NCBI GenBank assembly: GCA_937910665.1
Contig: CALEPR010000189.1
Span: forward strand, 1-19,265
Direction of reading: 5' to 3'
DNA length: 19,265 bases
Source: an uncultured Selenomonadales bacterium
Lineage (GTDB): Bacteria > Bacillota > Negativicutes > Selenomonadales > Selenomonadaceae
The translations under genes were made by a program, and so were the position numbers. Below the pieces are notes generated by a model. The model saw only the letters and a program-made list of their open reading frames with translations. It ran no database searches and was not told the origin of the DNA. This document shows positions 1 to 7,418 of the stretch, piece after piece. Every line of letters begins with the position of its first letter. The first letter of the stretch is position 1.

Positions 1-112
1 ATTCTATTATTTTCATTCTTCCATTTTACCATATTTTGCAAAATTGATTTCCGTGCTTAGATTGTACATTCAAGCAGAAAATTTTTAAACGTCTGTGACT
101 GAAAAAAATTTT

Positions 113-1354
113 TTAAAACTTCAGCGTCGCAAAGTAGTCGTCCAAAGTTTCTGCGCGGCGAATCATTTTTATTTCTCCGCTCTCAGTCAGCAAAAGTTCC
201 GCGCTCCTCAATTTGCCGTTATAATTAAATCCCATCGCGTGACCGTGCGCTCCGGTGTCGTGAATAATTAAAATGTCTCCGATTTCAATTTCAGGAAGTT
301 TTCTGTCGATTGCAAACTTGTCATTATTTTCGCAGAGCGAGCCGGTCACGTCATAAATTTTTGTCGCAGGAGAATTTTCTTTTCCCAAAACCGTGATGTG
401 ATGATACGCTCCATAAAGTGCAGGGCGCATCAAATTTGCCATACAAGCGTCGAGACCAATATAATTTTTGTAAATATTTTTTTCGTGAATGGCGGTCGCA
501 ACCAGCCAACCTGCGTCGCCTGTCATAGCCCTGCCGCTCTCGGTAGCAATTTTAATTTTTTCCAAACCGTTCGGAACAAGAATTTTTTTGTAAAGTTCAA
601 AAATTCCCTCGCCGACAGATTTATAATCGACAGGATTATCTTCAGGCTTGTAGGGAATTCCAAAACCGCCGCCCAAGTTTACAAATTCCAAAATTATTCC
701 GAGCCGATTTTTAATTTCCACAGCAAGCTCAAACATAATTTTTGCGGTGTAGAGGAAAGTTTCTGTTTCGCGTTCATTTGAAGCGATCATTGTATGCAAA
801 CCGAAACGCTTAACGCCTTTGTCCAGAGAAATTTTGTAAGCGTCAAAAATTTGTTCGCGAGTCAGTCCAAATTTCGCATCAGCCGGACGACCGATAATGT
901 CATTGCCGCCGTTCATGATGTCGGCAGGATTGTAGCGGAATGAAAGACATTTCGGAAGTCTCGCAACTTTTTCCAAAAATTCAATGTGAGTTATGTCGTC
1001 GAGATTTATAATCGCGCCGAGTTCGATAGCTTTTTGAAATTCATTTGCCGGAGTGTCGTTTGAAGTCAGCATAATTTTTTCGCCTGTAACTCCTGCGCGT
1101 TCACTGATTAAAAGTTCGGCAAGACTACTGCAATCTGTTCCCGCACCTTCGTCTGCCAAAATTTTTACAATGTGCGGATTCGGCAAAGCCTTTACCGCAA
1201 AATGTTCAACAAAATTTTCTGCCCATGAAAAAGTTTCGCGAAGTCTGCGGAAATTTTTTTTAATGGTTGCTTCGTCATAAAGGTGAAATGGCGTAGAAAA
1301 TTTTTTTATAACTTCGCGCAATTTTTCTTCAGATAGTGGAAATTTTTTTGTCAT
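113..1354 (-). CDS. lysA: Diaminopimelate decarboxylase (PLP, alanine-racemase fold)
   Basis: Converts meso-diaminopimelate to L-lysine in the cytoplasm, the last step of lysine synthesis. The 413-residue protein has the fold-type III PLP decarboxylase layout. The PLP lysine is K55 in HFAVKAL. A glycine-rich phosphate loop GGGFGIPY lies near 228-235, followed by ESGR near 272. The C-terminal barrel has MRPALYGAYHH near 309, a CEN motif at 341 replacing the usual CES, and a GFNYNG/LRSAE stretch near 375-386. The usual GxHxHIGSQ motif reads GLHTMIASNE here. I believe that is a lineage variant of LysA, and it leaves some room for a related amino-acid decarboxylase. The ATG at 1354 follows GGAG at suitable distance. 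It lies 16 bases after pgeF on the same strand, so the two are probably cotranscribed. No GC-rich terminator hairpin is visible downstream in positions 1-112. Confidence 0.87.
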   Translation of the reverse strand: MTKKFPLSEEKLREVIKKFSTPFHLYDEATIKKNFRRLRETFSWAENFVEHFAVKALPNPHIVKILADEGAGTDCSSLAELLISERAGVTGEKIMLTSNDTPANEFQKAIELGAIINLDDITHIEFLEKVARLPKCLSFRYNPADIMNGGNDIIGRPADAKFGLTREQIFDAYKISLDKGVKRFGLHTMIASNERETETFLYTAKIMFELAVEIKNRLGIILEFVNLGGGFGIPYKPEDNPVDYKSVGEGIFELYKKILVPNGLEKIKIATESGRAMTGDAGWLVATAIHEKNIYKNYIGLDACMANLMRPALYGAYHHITVLGKENSPATKIYDVTGSLCENNDKFAIDRKLPEIEIGDILIIHDTGAHGHAMGFNYNGKLRSAELLLTESGEIKMIRRAETLDDYFATLKF

Positions 1355-1386
1355 TCCTAATCACTCACTCCTAACTTCTAATTCCA
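1355..1386. repeat. Short GAGTGA/TTAGGA-type repeat at the pgeF-lysA junction
   Basis: On the minus strand this stretch runs as degenerate seven-base units of the type GAATTAG, AAGTTAG, GAGTGAG, TGATTAG, GAA. It provides the last codons and stop of pgeF, the whole 16-base spacer, and the GGAG that serves lysA as ribosome binding site. The same style of unit recurs at 6693-6765, 12308-12349 and 12497-12544. The grouping is by eye. Confidence 0.45.
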
Positions 1387-2198
1387 ATGACTGCCGCAAT
1401 TCTGCCTGTGTCAGGAAAATTATTTTTTTTCGCGGCGCGGTAGGAAAAATACCAACTATTTTTACAACGAGTACACTCTCCCGCAACGTCAATATTTTCT
1501 TCCGGAAAACCGACTTCCATCAGCTGAATTTTATTCGCCGTCTGCAAGTCGAAGAAAAATTTTCCCTCGCGCTCCTCGATCAATTCGGGATTGTCGGGAA
1601 AATTTTTTTTGCAAGCGTCGCGAATTTCCTCGCCGACTTCGTAGCAACATTTTCCAATCGAAGGACCTATTCCGACAAAACAATTTTTAGCCGACGATCC
1701 GAAATTTTCTTTCATAGCTTGAAAAGTTTTCGCGGAAATTTTTTTTACAGTACCTTTCCAACCGCCGTGAGCAATTCCAACCGCACCTTTTTCTTCGTCC
1801 GCAAATAAAATTGGAACACAGTCCGCAAAACAAAGCATCAAAGGCAAGTCAGGAACATTTGTAATAAGTGCGTCGGTTTCGGGAATTGCGCCGGAATAAT
1901 TTTTGCTGCCGCATCCGCGATGAATTTCTTCAACACAGAAAATTTTTTCGCCGTGAACTTGATTCGGCGTGACAATATCTTCCACTCCGTAACCGAGCGA
2001 CTGAATAAATTTTTTTCGGTTAGTCAAAACATCTTCGTCCCTGTCGCCGACATGCAAAGCTAAATTTAAACCGTCGTAAGGCGACTGACTAACTCCGCCA
2101 ATTCTTGTAGAAATTGCATGAAAAAAAATATCTTCAGGAATATTTGAAAACTTTCCATGCCACAAATTTTGTTCATTACGTTTCAAAAAATAACTCAA
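1371..2198 (-). CDS. pgeF: PgeF/YfiH family protein (laccase-domain, LACC1-like)
   Basis: A member of the YfiH/DUF152 family. E. coli YfiH is described as a peptidoglycan editing factor that removes mis-incorporated L-Ser from UDP-MurNAc peptides, and family members also show purine nucleosidase activity. The 275-residue protein carries the family landmarks: TPNQVHG with H82, FADC with C127, and AHGGWKG with H144. These form the His-Cys-His metal site, and the 17-residue C127-H144 spacing equals that in E. coli YfiH. GIGPSIGKCCYEVG, DLQTAN and GECTRCKNSWYFSYR follow. It starts at TTG (2198), preceded by GGGGTGAGG a few bases upstream, and no better ATG exists before the conserved region. It lies 16 bases before lysA. 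The final residues come from the short repeat at the gene junction. Confidence 0.87.
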   Translation of the reverse strand: MSYFLKRNEQNLWHGKFSNIPEDIFFHAISTRIGGVSQSPYDGLNLALHVGDRDEDVLTNRKKFIQSLGYGVEDIVTPNQVHGEKIFCVEEIHRGCGSKNYSGAIPETDALITNVPDLPLMLCFADCVPILFADEEKGAVGIAHGGWKGTVKKISAKTFQAMKENFGSSAKNCFVGIGPSIGKCCYEVGEEIRDACKKNFPDNPELIEEREGKFFFDLQTANKIQLMEVGFPEENIDVAGECTRCKNSWYFSYRAAKKNNFPDTGRIAAVIGIRS

Positions 2199-2427
2199 GT
2201 TTCCTCACCCCGTAAAATGGAATTATCAAGATTTGCCAAATTATTTTGATTGAGCGCAGCGTTGCGAAATTGTCGATAATATTTTCAGTACAGATTTTTT
2301 CCTGCAAAAAATTTTTTCCTTTCGCGAAGTCATCGAACAAATTTAAAATCTTCGCGAAGATGCCCCATAGTTTTGACTCCGGCATCGTTTTCAAAACAAA
2401 ACTAAATTTTTTTTGCCATAACAGCAC
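2176..2427 (-). CDS. Doubtful small hypothetical ORF (83 aa)
   Basis: An open frame from a GTG at 2427, preceded by a modest AGGCGG, ending inside the 5' end of pgeF with a 23-base overlap. The predicted product is basic, rich in Phe and Lys, with no domain I recognise. Its third codon positions are not clearly like those of the neighbouring genes. An opposite-strand frame at 2246-2434 is equally open, which suggests that low GC content alone could account for both. It could be a small cotranslated protein ahead of pgeF, a decayed remnant, or noise; I favour noise or decay. Confidence 0.15.
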   Translation of the reverse strand: MLLWQKKFSFVLKTMPESKLWGIFAKILNLFDDFAKGKNFLQEKICTENIIDNFATLRSIKIIWQILIIPFYGVRKLELFFET

Positions 2428-2507
2428 CGCCTAAAATTTTTTCTCACTTCGACTGTCTGAAAATTTTTCCTGCAAAAAATATTTTTTCAAAAATTTCTAT
2501 ATCACCT
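2199..2507. other. 309-base gap between the acyltransferase and pgeF
   Basis: No confident gene lies here (see the doubtful ORF at 2176-2427). It holds two copies of the palindrome TTCGCGAA (2321-2328 and 2351-2358), the second inside the 12-base palindrome TCTTCGCGAAGA at 2349-2360, plus many A/T tracts. No convincing promoter or T-tailed hairpin was found on either strand. Confidence 0.5.
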
Positions 2508-3671
2508 TCAATGAAATTTACCTATACACCATTCCTCGATTGGCTTGTAAATATTTCTGATCTTGAAACTCGCCGCAATAATTGTTAAAGTAATCAAGGT
2601 TAGCATGAATAGCACTCCAAACTTAGAAAGTTTTTCAAAATCAAAACTTCTTGCGAACAAAAATATTATGACGTGTTGGATCAACATTGCCATGTAGGAA
2701 ATTTCGCTGAGGCTGTTGAACTTTTCAAGTGACAGACCGGAAAATTTTTTATTCAACCACTCGGCAAAAGTAAAAAACAGATATATCGAAGGCAAACTGA
2801 ATATAAAGGAACTCGGTTGAGGGAAACAGAGACGATAAAAAATTGGAAAGACAGGATAATTTGGAAGGATATTGGGAGTGAAAGCGAAAATATAAATCGA
2901 ATACATCAAAACTGTAAGGGCAGAAATTTTTATCAGCGTGGAGCGGTTTTTCAAAATAAAATCTCGATAGACAAAAATTATCATGCCCATTAAAAATTCC
3001 GGTGCTCTGACGAGAAAAATGAACCAATTATTCATTTCGAGATTGGGCTCCAATTTCATCCAGGTGGTATTGAAATAAACAACTATCGAGATAATCATAG
3101 TGATTGTCACGGCGACAAAAAAATTTTTTCTTAAAAGTTTGTCGAGGATCGGAGTTATCAGATAAAGCCAAACGACAGTTCCAATAAACCATTCGCCGAC
3201 AAACCAGTAGTGTGGCAAACTCAAGTATCGAATTATATTTACGTCCCAAGGAAAAATGCTGAACACAATTCCCAAGTAATCTCCGCCTTTATACAAAACG
3301 CGGTAAAAAGGTGATCGTTCGGCTAAAGAAGGCTCCAAAATTCCGAGCAAAATAAAAAAAGTTCCAAGTGCGACGTAAGCCGTTGTGAAAGGAATAACAA
3401 TGCGAATCAGTTTGCGACGATAAAATTCCAAAAGATTTTTGGCGTGCGTCAAAGAATTGCATGCCAAGTATCCGCTGATGGCAAAAAAAAGAAAAACTCC
3501 CACATGACCTATGCAAGCAAATGCCCAACACAAATTTGTATGAGTGTAATAAAACTGTTTAAGCAAAAAATAATGTGATACAATTATAGTCAATGAAGCA
3601 AAAACTCTGACTGTGTCCAACCAAGCAACTCTGTTTTGTTTTGTGTCTGCCAAATCGGTACAACCTTTCAA
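2508..3671 (-). CDS. Acyltransferase 3 family membrane O-acyltransferase
   Basis: An integral membrane enzyme of the acyltransferase_3 (OafA/NodX-like) family, which transfers acetyl or other acyl groups to carbohydrates of lipopolysaccharide, capsule or other glycans. The 387-residue product opens with the family signature AWLDTVRVFASLTIIVSHY (conserved Arg and His in the first membrane segment). FFAISGYLAC follows, then about ten hydrophobic segments separated by short basic loops. There is no ATG before the conserved start. The TTG at 3671 gives 387 residues. A second TTG at 3653 lies 10 bases after AAAGG and gives 381, and may be the true start. It is divergent from hisC, whose mRNA leader overlaps its 5' end. 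The substrate cannot be read from sequence, but the nearby glycosyltransferase suggests a surface glycan. Confidence 0.85.
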   Translation of the reverse strand: MKGCTDLADTKQNRVAWLDTVRVFASLTIIVSHYFLLKQFYYTHTNLCWAFACIGHVGVFLFFAISGYLACNSLTHAKNLLEFYRRKLIRIVIPFTTAYVALGTFFILLGILEPSLAERSPFYRVLYKGGDYLGIVFSIFPWDVNIIRYLSLPHYWFVGEWFIGTVVWLYLITPILDKLLRKNFFVAVTITMIISIVVYFNTTWMKLEPNLEMNNWFIFLVRAPEFLMGMIIFVYRDFILKNRSTLIKISALTVLMYSIYIFAFTPNILPNYPVFPIFYRLCFPQPSSFIFSLPSIYLFFTFAEWLNKKFSGLSLEKFNSLSEISYMAMLIQHVIIFLFARSFDFEKLSKFGVLFMLTLITLTIIAASFKIRNIYKPIEEWCIGKFH

Positions 3672-3692
3672 AAAAATTTATAAATCAATTTC

Positions 3693-3698
3693 AGGAGG
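3693..3698 (+). promoter_or_regulatory. AGGAGG Shine-Dalgarno that fixes the hisC start
   Basis: A perfect AGGAGG lies 10 bases before the ATG at 3709. The frame stays open upstream to 3613, but that longer reading has no Shine-Dalgarno and encodes nothing family-like, so 3709 is taken as the start. Confidence 0.85.
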
Positions 3699-3708
3699 AA
3701 AATTTTTT

Positions 3709-4767
3709 ATGTTGAACTATCGAAAAGATTTAGAAAAAATGCCGAGCTATGACGGCGTTGAAAAAAATTACAGGATCAAAGTCAACGCCAATGAAAGTAC
3801 AATGAATTTGCCGCCGTTGGTAGCGGAAAGAGTTCAGAACAGACTTTCTTACGTTGCTTTTAATCGTTATCCGAATGAAGAATATTATTCGCTTGTCGAG
3901 CAGATTGCAAAAAATTTTTCTGTCGAGCAAGAACAAATTTTACTTGGCGGAGGTTCTAGCGAAATTATTGAAAAAATTTTTCACGCCTTCGGCGGAGTCG
4001 GAAAAAAAATTGTCTATCCTCAACCAAGTTTTTCTATGTACAAAATTTACGCGAAGGCAGCAGAGGCAGAAGGAATTTCTTTCGACTTGGATGAAAAATT
4101 TGATCTGAACGTCGAAAAGTTTATCAAAAAAGTTCGTGAAACTCAAGCAAATTTAGCCGTCGTCTGCAATCCAAATAATCCCACAGGAAATGTTTTGACG
4201 CTTGAACAAGTTGAAGAAATTGCAAAGTCTGTCGACTGCGCTTTTCTTTTGGATGAGGCTTACATAGAATTTTATGGCAAGACTGCCGTCGGTCTTGTAA
4301 AAAAATATCCTAACTTAATCGTTGCCCGAACTTTTTCAAAAGCGTACGGTTTGGCAGGAGCGCGAGTCGGTTACATGATTGCAAATTCAGAAGTTGCAAA
4401 AATGATTGGAAAAACTTTTATGCCATATCACCTGAACAGTTTGAGTTTGGCGACGGCTGACATAGTTTATCAAATGCGCGATGAATTTATTCCAAGAATA
4501 CAAATGATTATTTCCGAGCGCAAAAGAATTTTTGAGCGGCTGAAAAAATTTCCAAAACTGGAAGTTTTTCCTTCGCAGACAAATTTTATTTTGATTCGAC
4601 ATGAGCGAGCCGACGAACTGAATAAATTTTTGGAATCTCTGGACATTGGCGTAAGATTTTTTTCACCGACTGCGCCGGGTTTAAAAAATTGTTTGCGAAT
4701 TTCTTTTGGAACTCGACCGGAGAATGATGAAGTTTTTGACGCAATAAAAAATTGGTTGGAAAAATAA
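3709..4767 (+). CDS. hisC: Histidinol-phosphate aminotransferase
   Basis: A fold-type I PLP aminotransferase, 352 residues. HisC converts imidazole-acetol phosphate plus glutamate to histidinol phosphate. The motifs fit: KVNANES near the N terminus, RYPN, GGGSSEII, CNPNNPTGN, LLDEAYIEF, and the PLP lysine K211 in RTFSKAYGLAGARVGY. The C-terminal substrate arginines sit in LRISFGT. No other his genes are next to it, so this is either a dispersed histidine gene or a paralogue acting on another amino acid such as phenylalanine or tyrosine. It heads a plus-strand cluster: the GT2 gene follows after 13 bases and the TSCPD gene after that. A possible promoter hexamer TACAAT at 3579-3584 would place the leader inside the divergent acyltransferase gene. 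Confidence 0.87.
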   Translation: MLNYRKDLEKMPSYDGVEKNYRIKVNANESTMNLPPLVAERVQNRLSYVAFNRYPNEEYYSLVEQIAKNFSVEQEQILLGGGSSEIIEKIFHAFGGVGKKIVYPQPSFSMYKIYAKAAEAEGISFDLDEKFDLNVEKFIKKVRETQANLAVVCNPNNPTGNVLTLEQVEEIAKSVDCAFLLDEAYIEFYGKTAVGLVKKYPNLIVARTFSKAYGLAGARVGYMIANSEVAKMIGKTFMPYHLNSLSLATADIVYQMRDEFIPRIQMIISERKRIFERLKKFPKLEVFPSQTNFILIRHERADELNKFLESLDIGVRFFSPTAPGLKNCLRISFGTRPENDEVFDAIKNWLEK

Positions 4768-4780
4768 TTTTGGAGGAAGT

Positions 4781-5560
4781 ATGGCTAAAGTTTCTGTTTT
4801 GATTTTGGCGAAGAATGAGGAAAAAAATATCGCCCCTTGTATCGAGAGCGTGAAAAGTTTTGCCGATGAAATTATTGTTATCGATGACTTTAGCGCGGAC
4901 TCGACGGCAGAAATTTGCAAAAGTTTCGGAGTGCGAGTGATTCAACGCGAACTTGCCGGCGACTGGGGAAGTCAAAAAACTTTTGCTATTCAGCAGGCAA
5001 CTTGCGATTGGATTTTTATTATTGATGCGGACGAGAGAGCAACTCCCGAGCTTGGCGAAGAAATAAAAAAAATTCTTGCCGCCGACGACAAAAAATTTGC
5101 TTGGCGCATGGCAAGACTCAGTTATTTTTTCGGTAAGCCTTTGAAACATGGCGGTTGGTTTCCCGACTACGTCACAAGACTTTTGCCGCGCGAAGGAACA
5201 AGGGCAGAAGGATTGGTTCACGAAAAAATTATTCATCAATGCGTCGAAAAAAAAATTGACAGTTCAAAATATCTGATTCATTATACTTATCGCAACTGGG
5301 AACATTATTTTGACAAGATGAATACTTACTCAACTTTGATGGCGAAAAGGATGAGCGAGGAAGGAAAGAAAACAGGCGTTTTAGAAATAATTTTCCGACC
5401 GCTCTGGGCAGGTTTCAGAATGTATGTTTTGCGCGGAGGATTTTTGGACGGAATTATTGGACTTTGTTTGTCGGCTTTCAATGTTTTCTACACCATGTCT
5501 AAGTATGTGAAACTTTATTATTATGAAAAAGAAAATGATTGCGTGAAAGAAAAAATTTAG
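4781..5560 (+). CDS. GT2 family glycosyltransferase, WaaE/KdtX-like (LPS core type)
   Basis: A 259-residue GT-A glycosyltransferase of family 2. The nucleotide-sugar site is visible: LILAKNEEKNI at 8-17, VIDDFSADST near 33-42, and the metal-binding DAD at 82-84 in IIDADERATPELG. The second half has HGGWFPDY, LVHEKI and HYTYRNWEHYFDKMNTYS, a pattern typical of WaaE/KdtX enzymes that add a sugar to lipopolysaccharide inner core. The last third holds a hydrophobic membrane-associating stretch, with GFRMYVLRGGFLDGIIGL followed by a segment ending in KLYYYEKE. The start ATG (4781) has GGAGG at 4772-4776, 13 bases after the hisC stop. The exact donor and acceptor are not determinable. The acyltransferase and heptosyltransferase elsewhere in the window agree with an envelope role. 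Confidence 0.85.
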   Translation: MAKVSVLILAKNEEKNIAPCIESVKSFADEIIVIDDFSADSTAEICKSFGVRVIQRELAGDWGSQKTFAIQQATCDWIFIIDADERATPELGEEIKKILAADDKKFAWRMARLSYFFGKPLKHGGWFPDYVTRLLPREGTRAEGLVHEKIIHQCVEKKIDSSKYLIHYTYRNWEHYFDKMNTYSTLMAKRMSEEGKKTGVLEIIFRPLWAGFRMYVLRGGFLDGIIGLCLSAFNVFYTMSKYVKLYYYEKENDCVKEKI

Positions 5561-5603
5561 AAACTGTGAATGTAGTTTCCAAAAATTTTTAGGAGGGCTT
5601 TTA

Positions 5604-5855
5604 ATGCAAAATTATTCCTACGAACCTCAACGCGTTTGCTCCAAGCAAATTATTTTCAGCGTTGATGACGAGGGCAAACTTCACGATGTAAATTTTGTTG
5701 GCGGTTGTCCGGGGAATCTTCCCGCAATTTCAAAACTTGTCGAAGGCAAGGACGCGAAAGAAATCGCCGACATTCTGCGCGGAAATCCTTGCGGAAATCG
5801 CGGAACAAGTTGCGCCGATCAACTTGCGATTGCCATTGACACGGCAGTTCATTAA
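5604..5855 (+). CDS. TSCPD domain protein (TIGR03905-like), 83 aa
   Basis: A small cytoplasmic protein of the uncharacterised TIGR03905 family. The features are a Cys after the first strand (RVCSKQI), FVGGCPGNL near 31-39, GNPCGNRGTSCADQLA near 60-75, and the TSC-DQLA core. The TSCPD domain is also found near the C terminus of some ribonucleotide reductases. Its conserved cysteines suggest a metal-binding or redox role, but no function is established. A strong AGGAGG at 5591-5596 precedes the ATG. It follows the GT2 gene by 43 bases. Its stop codon overlaps the stop of the convergent rbgA gene, so no terminator fits between them. Confidence 0.85.
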   Translation: MQNYSYEPQRVCSKQIIFSVDDEGKLHDVNFVGGCPGNLPAISKLVEGKDAKEIADILRGNPCGNRGTSCADQLAIAIDTAVH

Positions 5856-6766
5856 CTCGGCAAATCGTCCAAAGTAATTTTTCCCAGTTTTCCCGAGCGA
5901 AATTCCGACAAAACAAGTCGAATAACTTTTTCCGTGTCGAGGACTCCGCCTTTGCGAATACAGCCGCGCTTCATTCCAATTTCCTGCAAAAGTTCTTCGC
6001 CGACTTCCGAAAGAGGTTCGGCGAGTTTAAATCTTCCGCAAAGTCCTGCGGGATTTTTTTTTACCAAAGTTTCCAACAAAAGTTTCGCGGAAATTTCCAA
6101 GTCGTAAGTTTCATCATTTACAGCGAAAGTCCACGCCAATTTTAAAGCCGCCTCTTTGTCCTCGAATTTTGGCCATAAAATTCCCGGCGTGTCGAGCAAG
6201 TCCAAACCTTCCGCAATTTTTATCCACTGTTTTGCGCGGGTCACGCCCGGGCGATTTTCAATTTTTGCGTGATTCATTCCGGCTAATTTATTTATCAGCG
6301 ACGACTTGCCGACGTTCGGAATACCGACGACCATTGCGCGAGCCGAGCGCGGTTTTGCTCCATACTTCGTCAGCTTGTGAGTTTTTGTTTCAGCCAATTT
6401 TTTTACTTCGGCGACTAAATTTTTAATTCCCTTTCCATGCGCCGCATCAACTGCGACGGCGGAAATATTTTCAGCGCGAAATTTTTTTATCCAGTTTGAA
6501 GTTAAAACATCGTCAGCCAAGTCGGATTTTGTCAAAACTGTCAAGCGCGGTTTCTCGCCCAAAATTTCTTTCAACATTGGATTTTGACTTGAAAGCGGAA
6601 TCCTCGCATCCAAAAGTTCAATTACAACATCGACAATTTTTAAATTTTCGCGGATAAGTCGCTCCGCTTTTTTCATGTGACCGGGAAACCACTGGAGATT
6701 TAGTGAGGAATTATCTTCTACCTTACCCCTTAAACCTTTTCCCTCTCTTTCCACCTTATTTTCCAT
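5852..6766 (-). CDS. rbgA: Ribosome biogenesis GTPase RbgA (YlqF)
   Basis: A circularly permuted GTPase that promotes a late step of 50S subunit assembly in Gram-positive bacteria. From the ATG at 6766 it has 304 residues. The permuted order is clear: WFPGHMKKA at 26-34, the G4 motif TKSD at 79-82, then the P-loop GIPNVGKSS at 148-156, RPGVTRAKQW, and the G3 motif DTPG at 192-195 followed by ILWPKFED. The ATG at 6766 has GGAG seven bases upstream and overlaps the cmk stop by 11 bases, which suggests translational coupling. A TTG- or GTG-type start further upstream (6802) is less likely. B. subtilis RbgA begins almost directly at its QWFPGHM motif. Here about 24 extra N-terminal residues precede it, and they come from a short repeat. 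Confidence 0.9.
   Translation of the reverse strand: MENKVEREGKGLRGKVEDNSSLNLQWFPGHMKKAERLIRENLKIVDVVIELLDARIPLSSQNPMLKEILGEKPRLTVLTKSDLADDVLTSNWIKKFRAENISAVAVDAAHGKGIKNLVAEVKKLAETKTHKLTKYGAKPRSARAMVVGIPNVGKSSLINKLAGMNHAKIENRPGVTRAKQWIKIAEGLDLLDTPGILWPKFEDKEAALKLAWTFAVNDETYDLEISAKLLLETLVKKNPAGLCGRFKLAEPLSEVGEELLQEIGMKRGCIRKGGVLDTEKVIRLVLSEFRSGKLGKITLDDLPS
6693..6765. repeat. Short-repeat tract forming the RbgA N-terminal extension
   Basis: Read on the minus strand, the tract contains successive purine-rich units such as GGTGGAA, AGAGAGG, GAAAAGG, TTTAAGG, GGTAAGG and TAGAAGA, then ATTCCTCACT, the complement of the GTGAGGAAT unit seen elsewhere. It encodes RbgA residues 2-22, including an NSSL tetrapeptide also seen in the repeat insertions of the giant activase gene. 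It probably entered between cmk and rbgA and was adopted as coding sequence. Homology between the tracts is judged by eye. Confidence 0.5.
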
Positions 6767-7406
6767 TTGCCAACTCCAAAATTTTTTCAGCAACTTCTTC
6801 AATGCTTAAATTTGTGCTGTCGAGAAAAATTGCATCTTCGGCTTGTTTCAGCGGAGCGATCTCGCGCTCGGAATCTTGTTTGTCGCGCAGAAAAATTTCC
6901 TGCCGAATTTTTTCAAGTTCGACTTCCGCGCCTTTCGCTTTCAATTCCTCGAAACGTCTCCGCGATCTTTCCTCCAACGAGGCTGTCAAAAAAATTTTTA
7001 AATCTGCGTTCGGCAAAACTTGCGTGCCAATGTCCCTGCCGTCCATGATAACTTTTCCCTGCGCCGCCATTTTTCTCTGCAAGTCTGTCAATTTTTTTCT
7101 GACGAAACCAAACTTTGAAACGTCCGACGCAAGTTTGCTGACTTCGGGAGTACGAATTTTTTTTGTAACGTCCTCTCCGTCCACCAAAACTTTTGCGGAA
7201 GCGTCGAGCTGAATATCAATCGCCGAAACAATTTCCTGCAAAATTTTTTCATCAAAACTTTTTCCACTCTGCAAAAATTTCCAACCGACTGCGCGGTACA
7301 TCGCTCCCGTGTCAATGTAAGTGTAGCCAAGTTTCGCCGCCAAAATTTTTGAAACTGTACTCTTGCCTGCGCCCGCCGGTCCGTCCACTGCAATAATTTT
7401 TTTCAT
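6756..7406 (-). CDS. cmk: Cytidylate kinase
   Basis: Phosphorylates CMP and dCMP with ATP, feeding nucleotide pools. It has 216 residues from the ATG at 7406. The P-loop GPAGAGKST is at 9-17. The CMP-binding pattern follows: YIDTGAMYRAVGWK near 30-43, VIMDGRDIGTQVLP in the middle, then the lid-type region SLEERSRRRFEEL and RDKQDSEREIAPL. The ATG is chosen over the TTG at 7412 because GAGGAG lies 8 bases before the ATG and only 2 before the TTG. That Shine-Dalgarno overlaps the exoA stop region. It is the middle gene of the exoA-cmk-rbgA operon and overlaps rbgA by 11 bases. Confidence 0.93.
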   Translation of the reverse strand: MKKIIAVDGPAGAGKSTVSKILAAKLGYTYIDTGAMYRAVGWKFLQSGKSFDEKILQEIVSAIDIQLDASAKVLVDGEDVTKKIRTPEVSKLASDVSKFGFVRKKLTDLQRKMAAQGKVIMDGRDIGTQVLPNADLKIFLTASLEERSRRRFEELKAKGAEVELEKIRQEIFLRDKQDSEREIAPLKQAEDAIFLDSTNLSIEEVAEKILELANGK

Positions 7407-7418
7407 TTCCAAAACTCC

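Noticed and set aside
398..781. 127-codon plus-strand frame opposite lysA
   Set aside because: It lies fully inside the well-supported lysA and the product is low-complexity and motif-free.
2321..2360. TTCGCGAA palindromes as a specific operator
   Set aside because: The same 8-mer or near copies recur inside many genes here because of favoured TTC GCG AA codon runs, so specificity is not supported.
4586..5239. 217-codon minus-strand open frame opposite hisC and the GT2 gene
   Set aside because: It lies opposite two well-supported genes with clear motifs, spans their junction and has no recognisable domain. AT-rich sequence leaves its antisense frames open.
6703..7212. 169-codon plus-strand frame opposite cmk and the rbgA start
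   Set aside because: It is a shadow of cmk. The Ser/Phe-rich product has no family resemblance and no Shine-Dalgarno.
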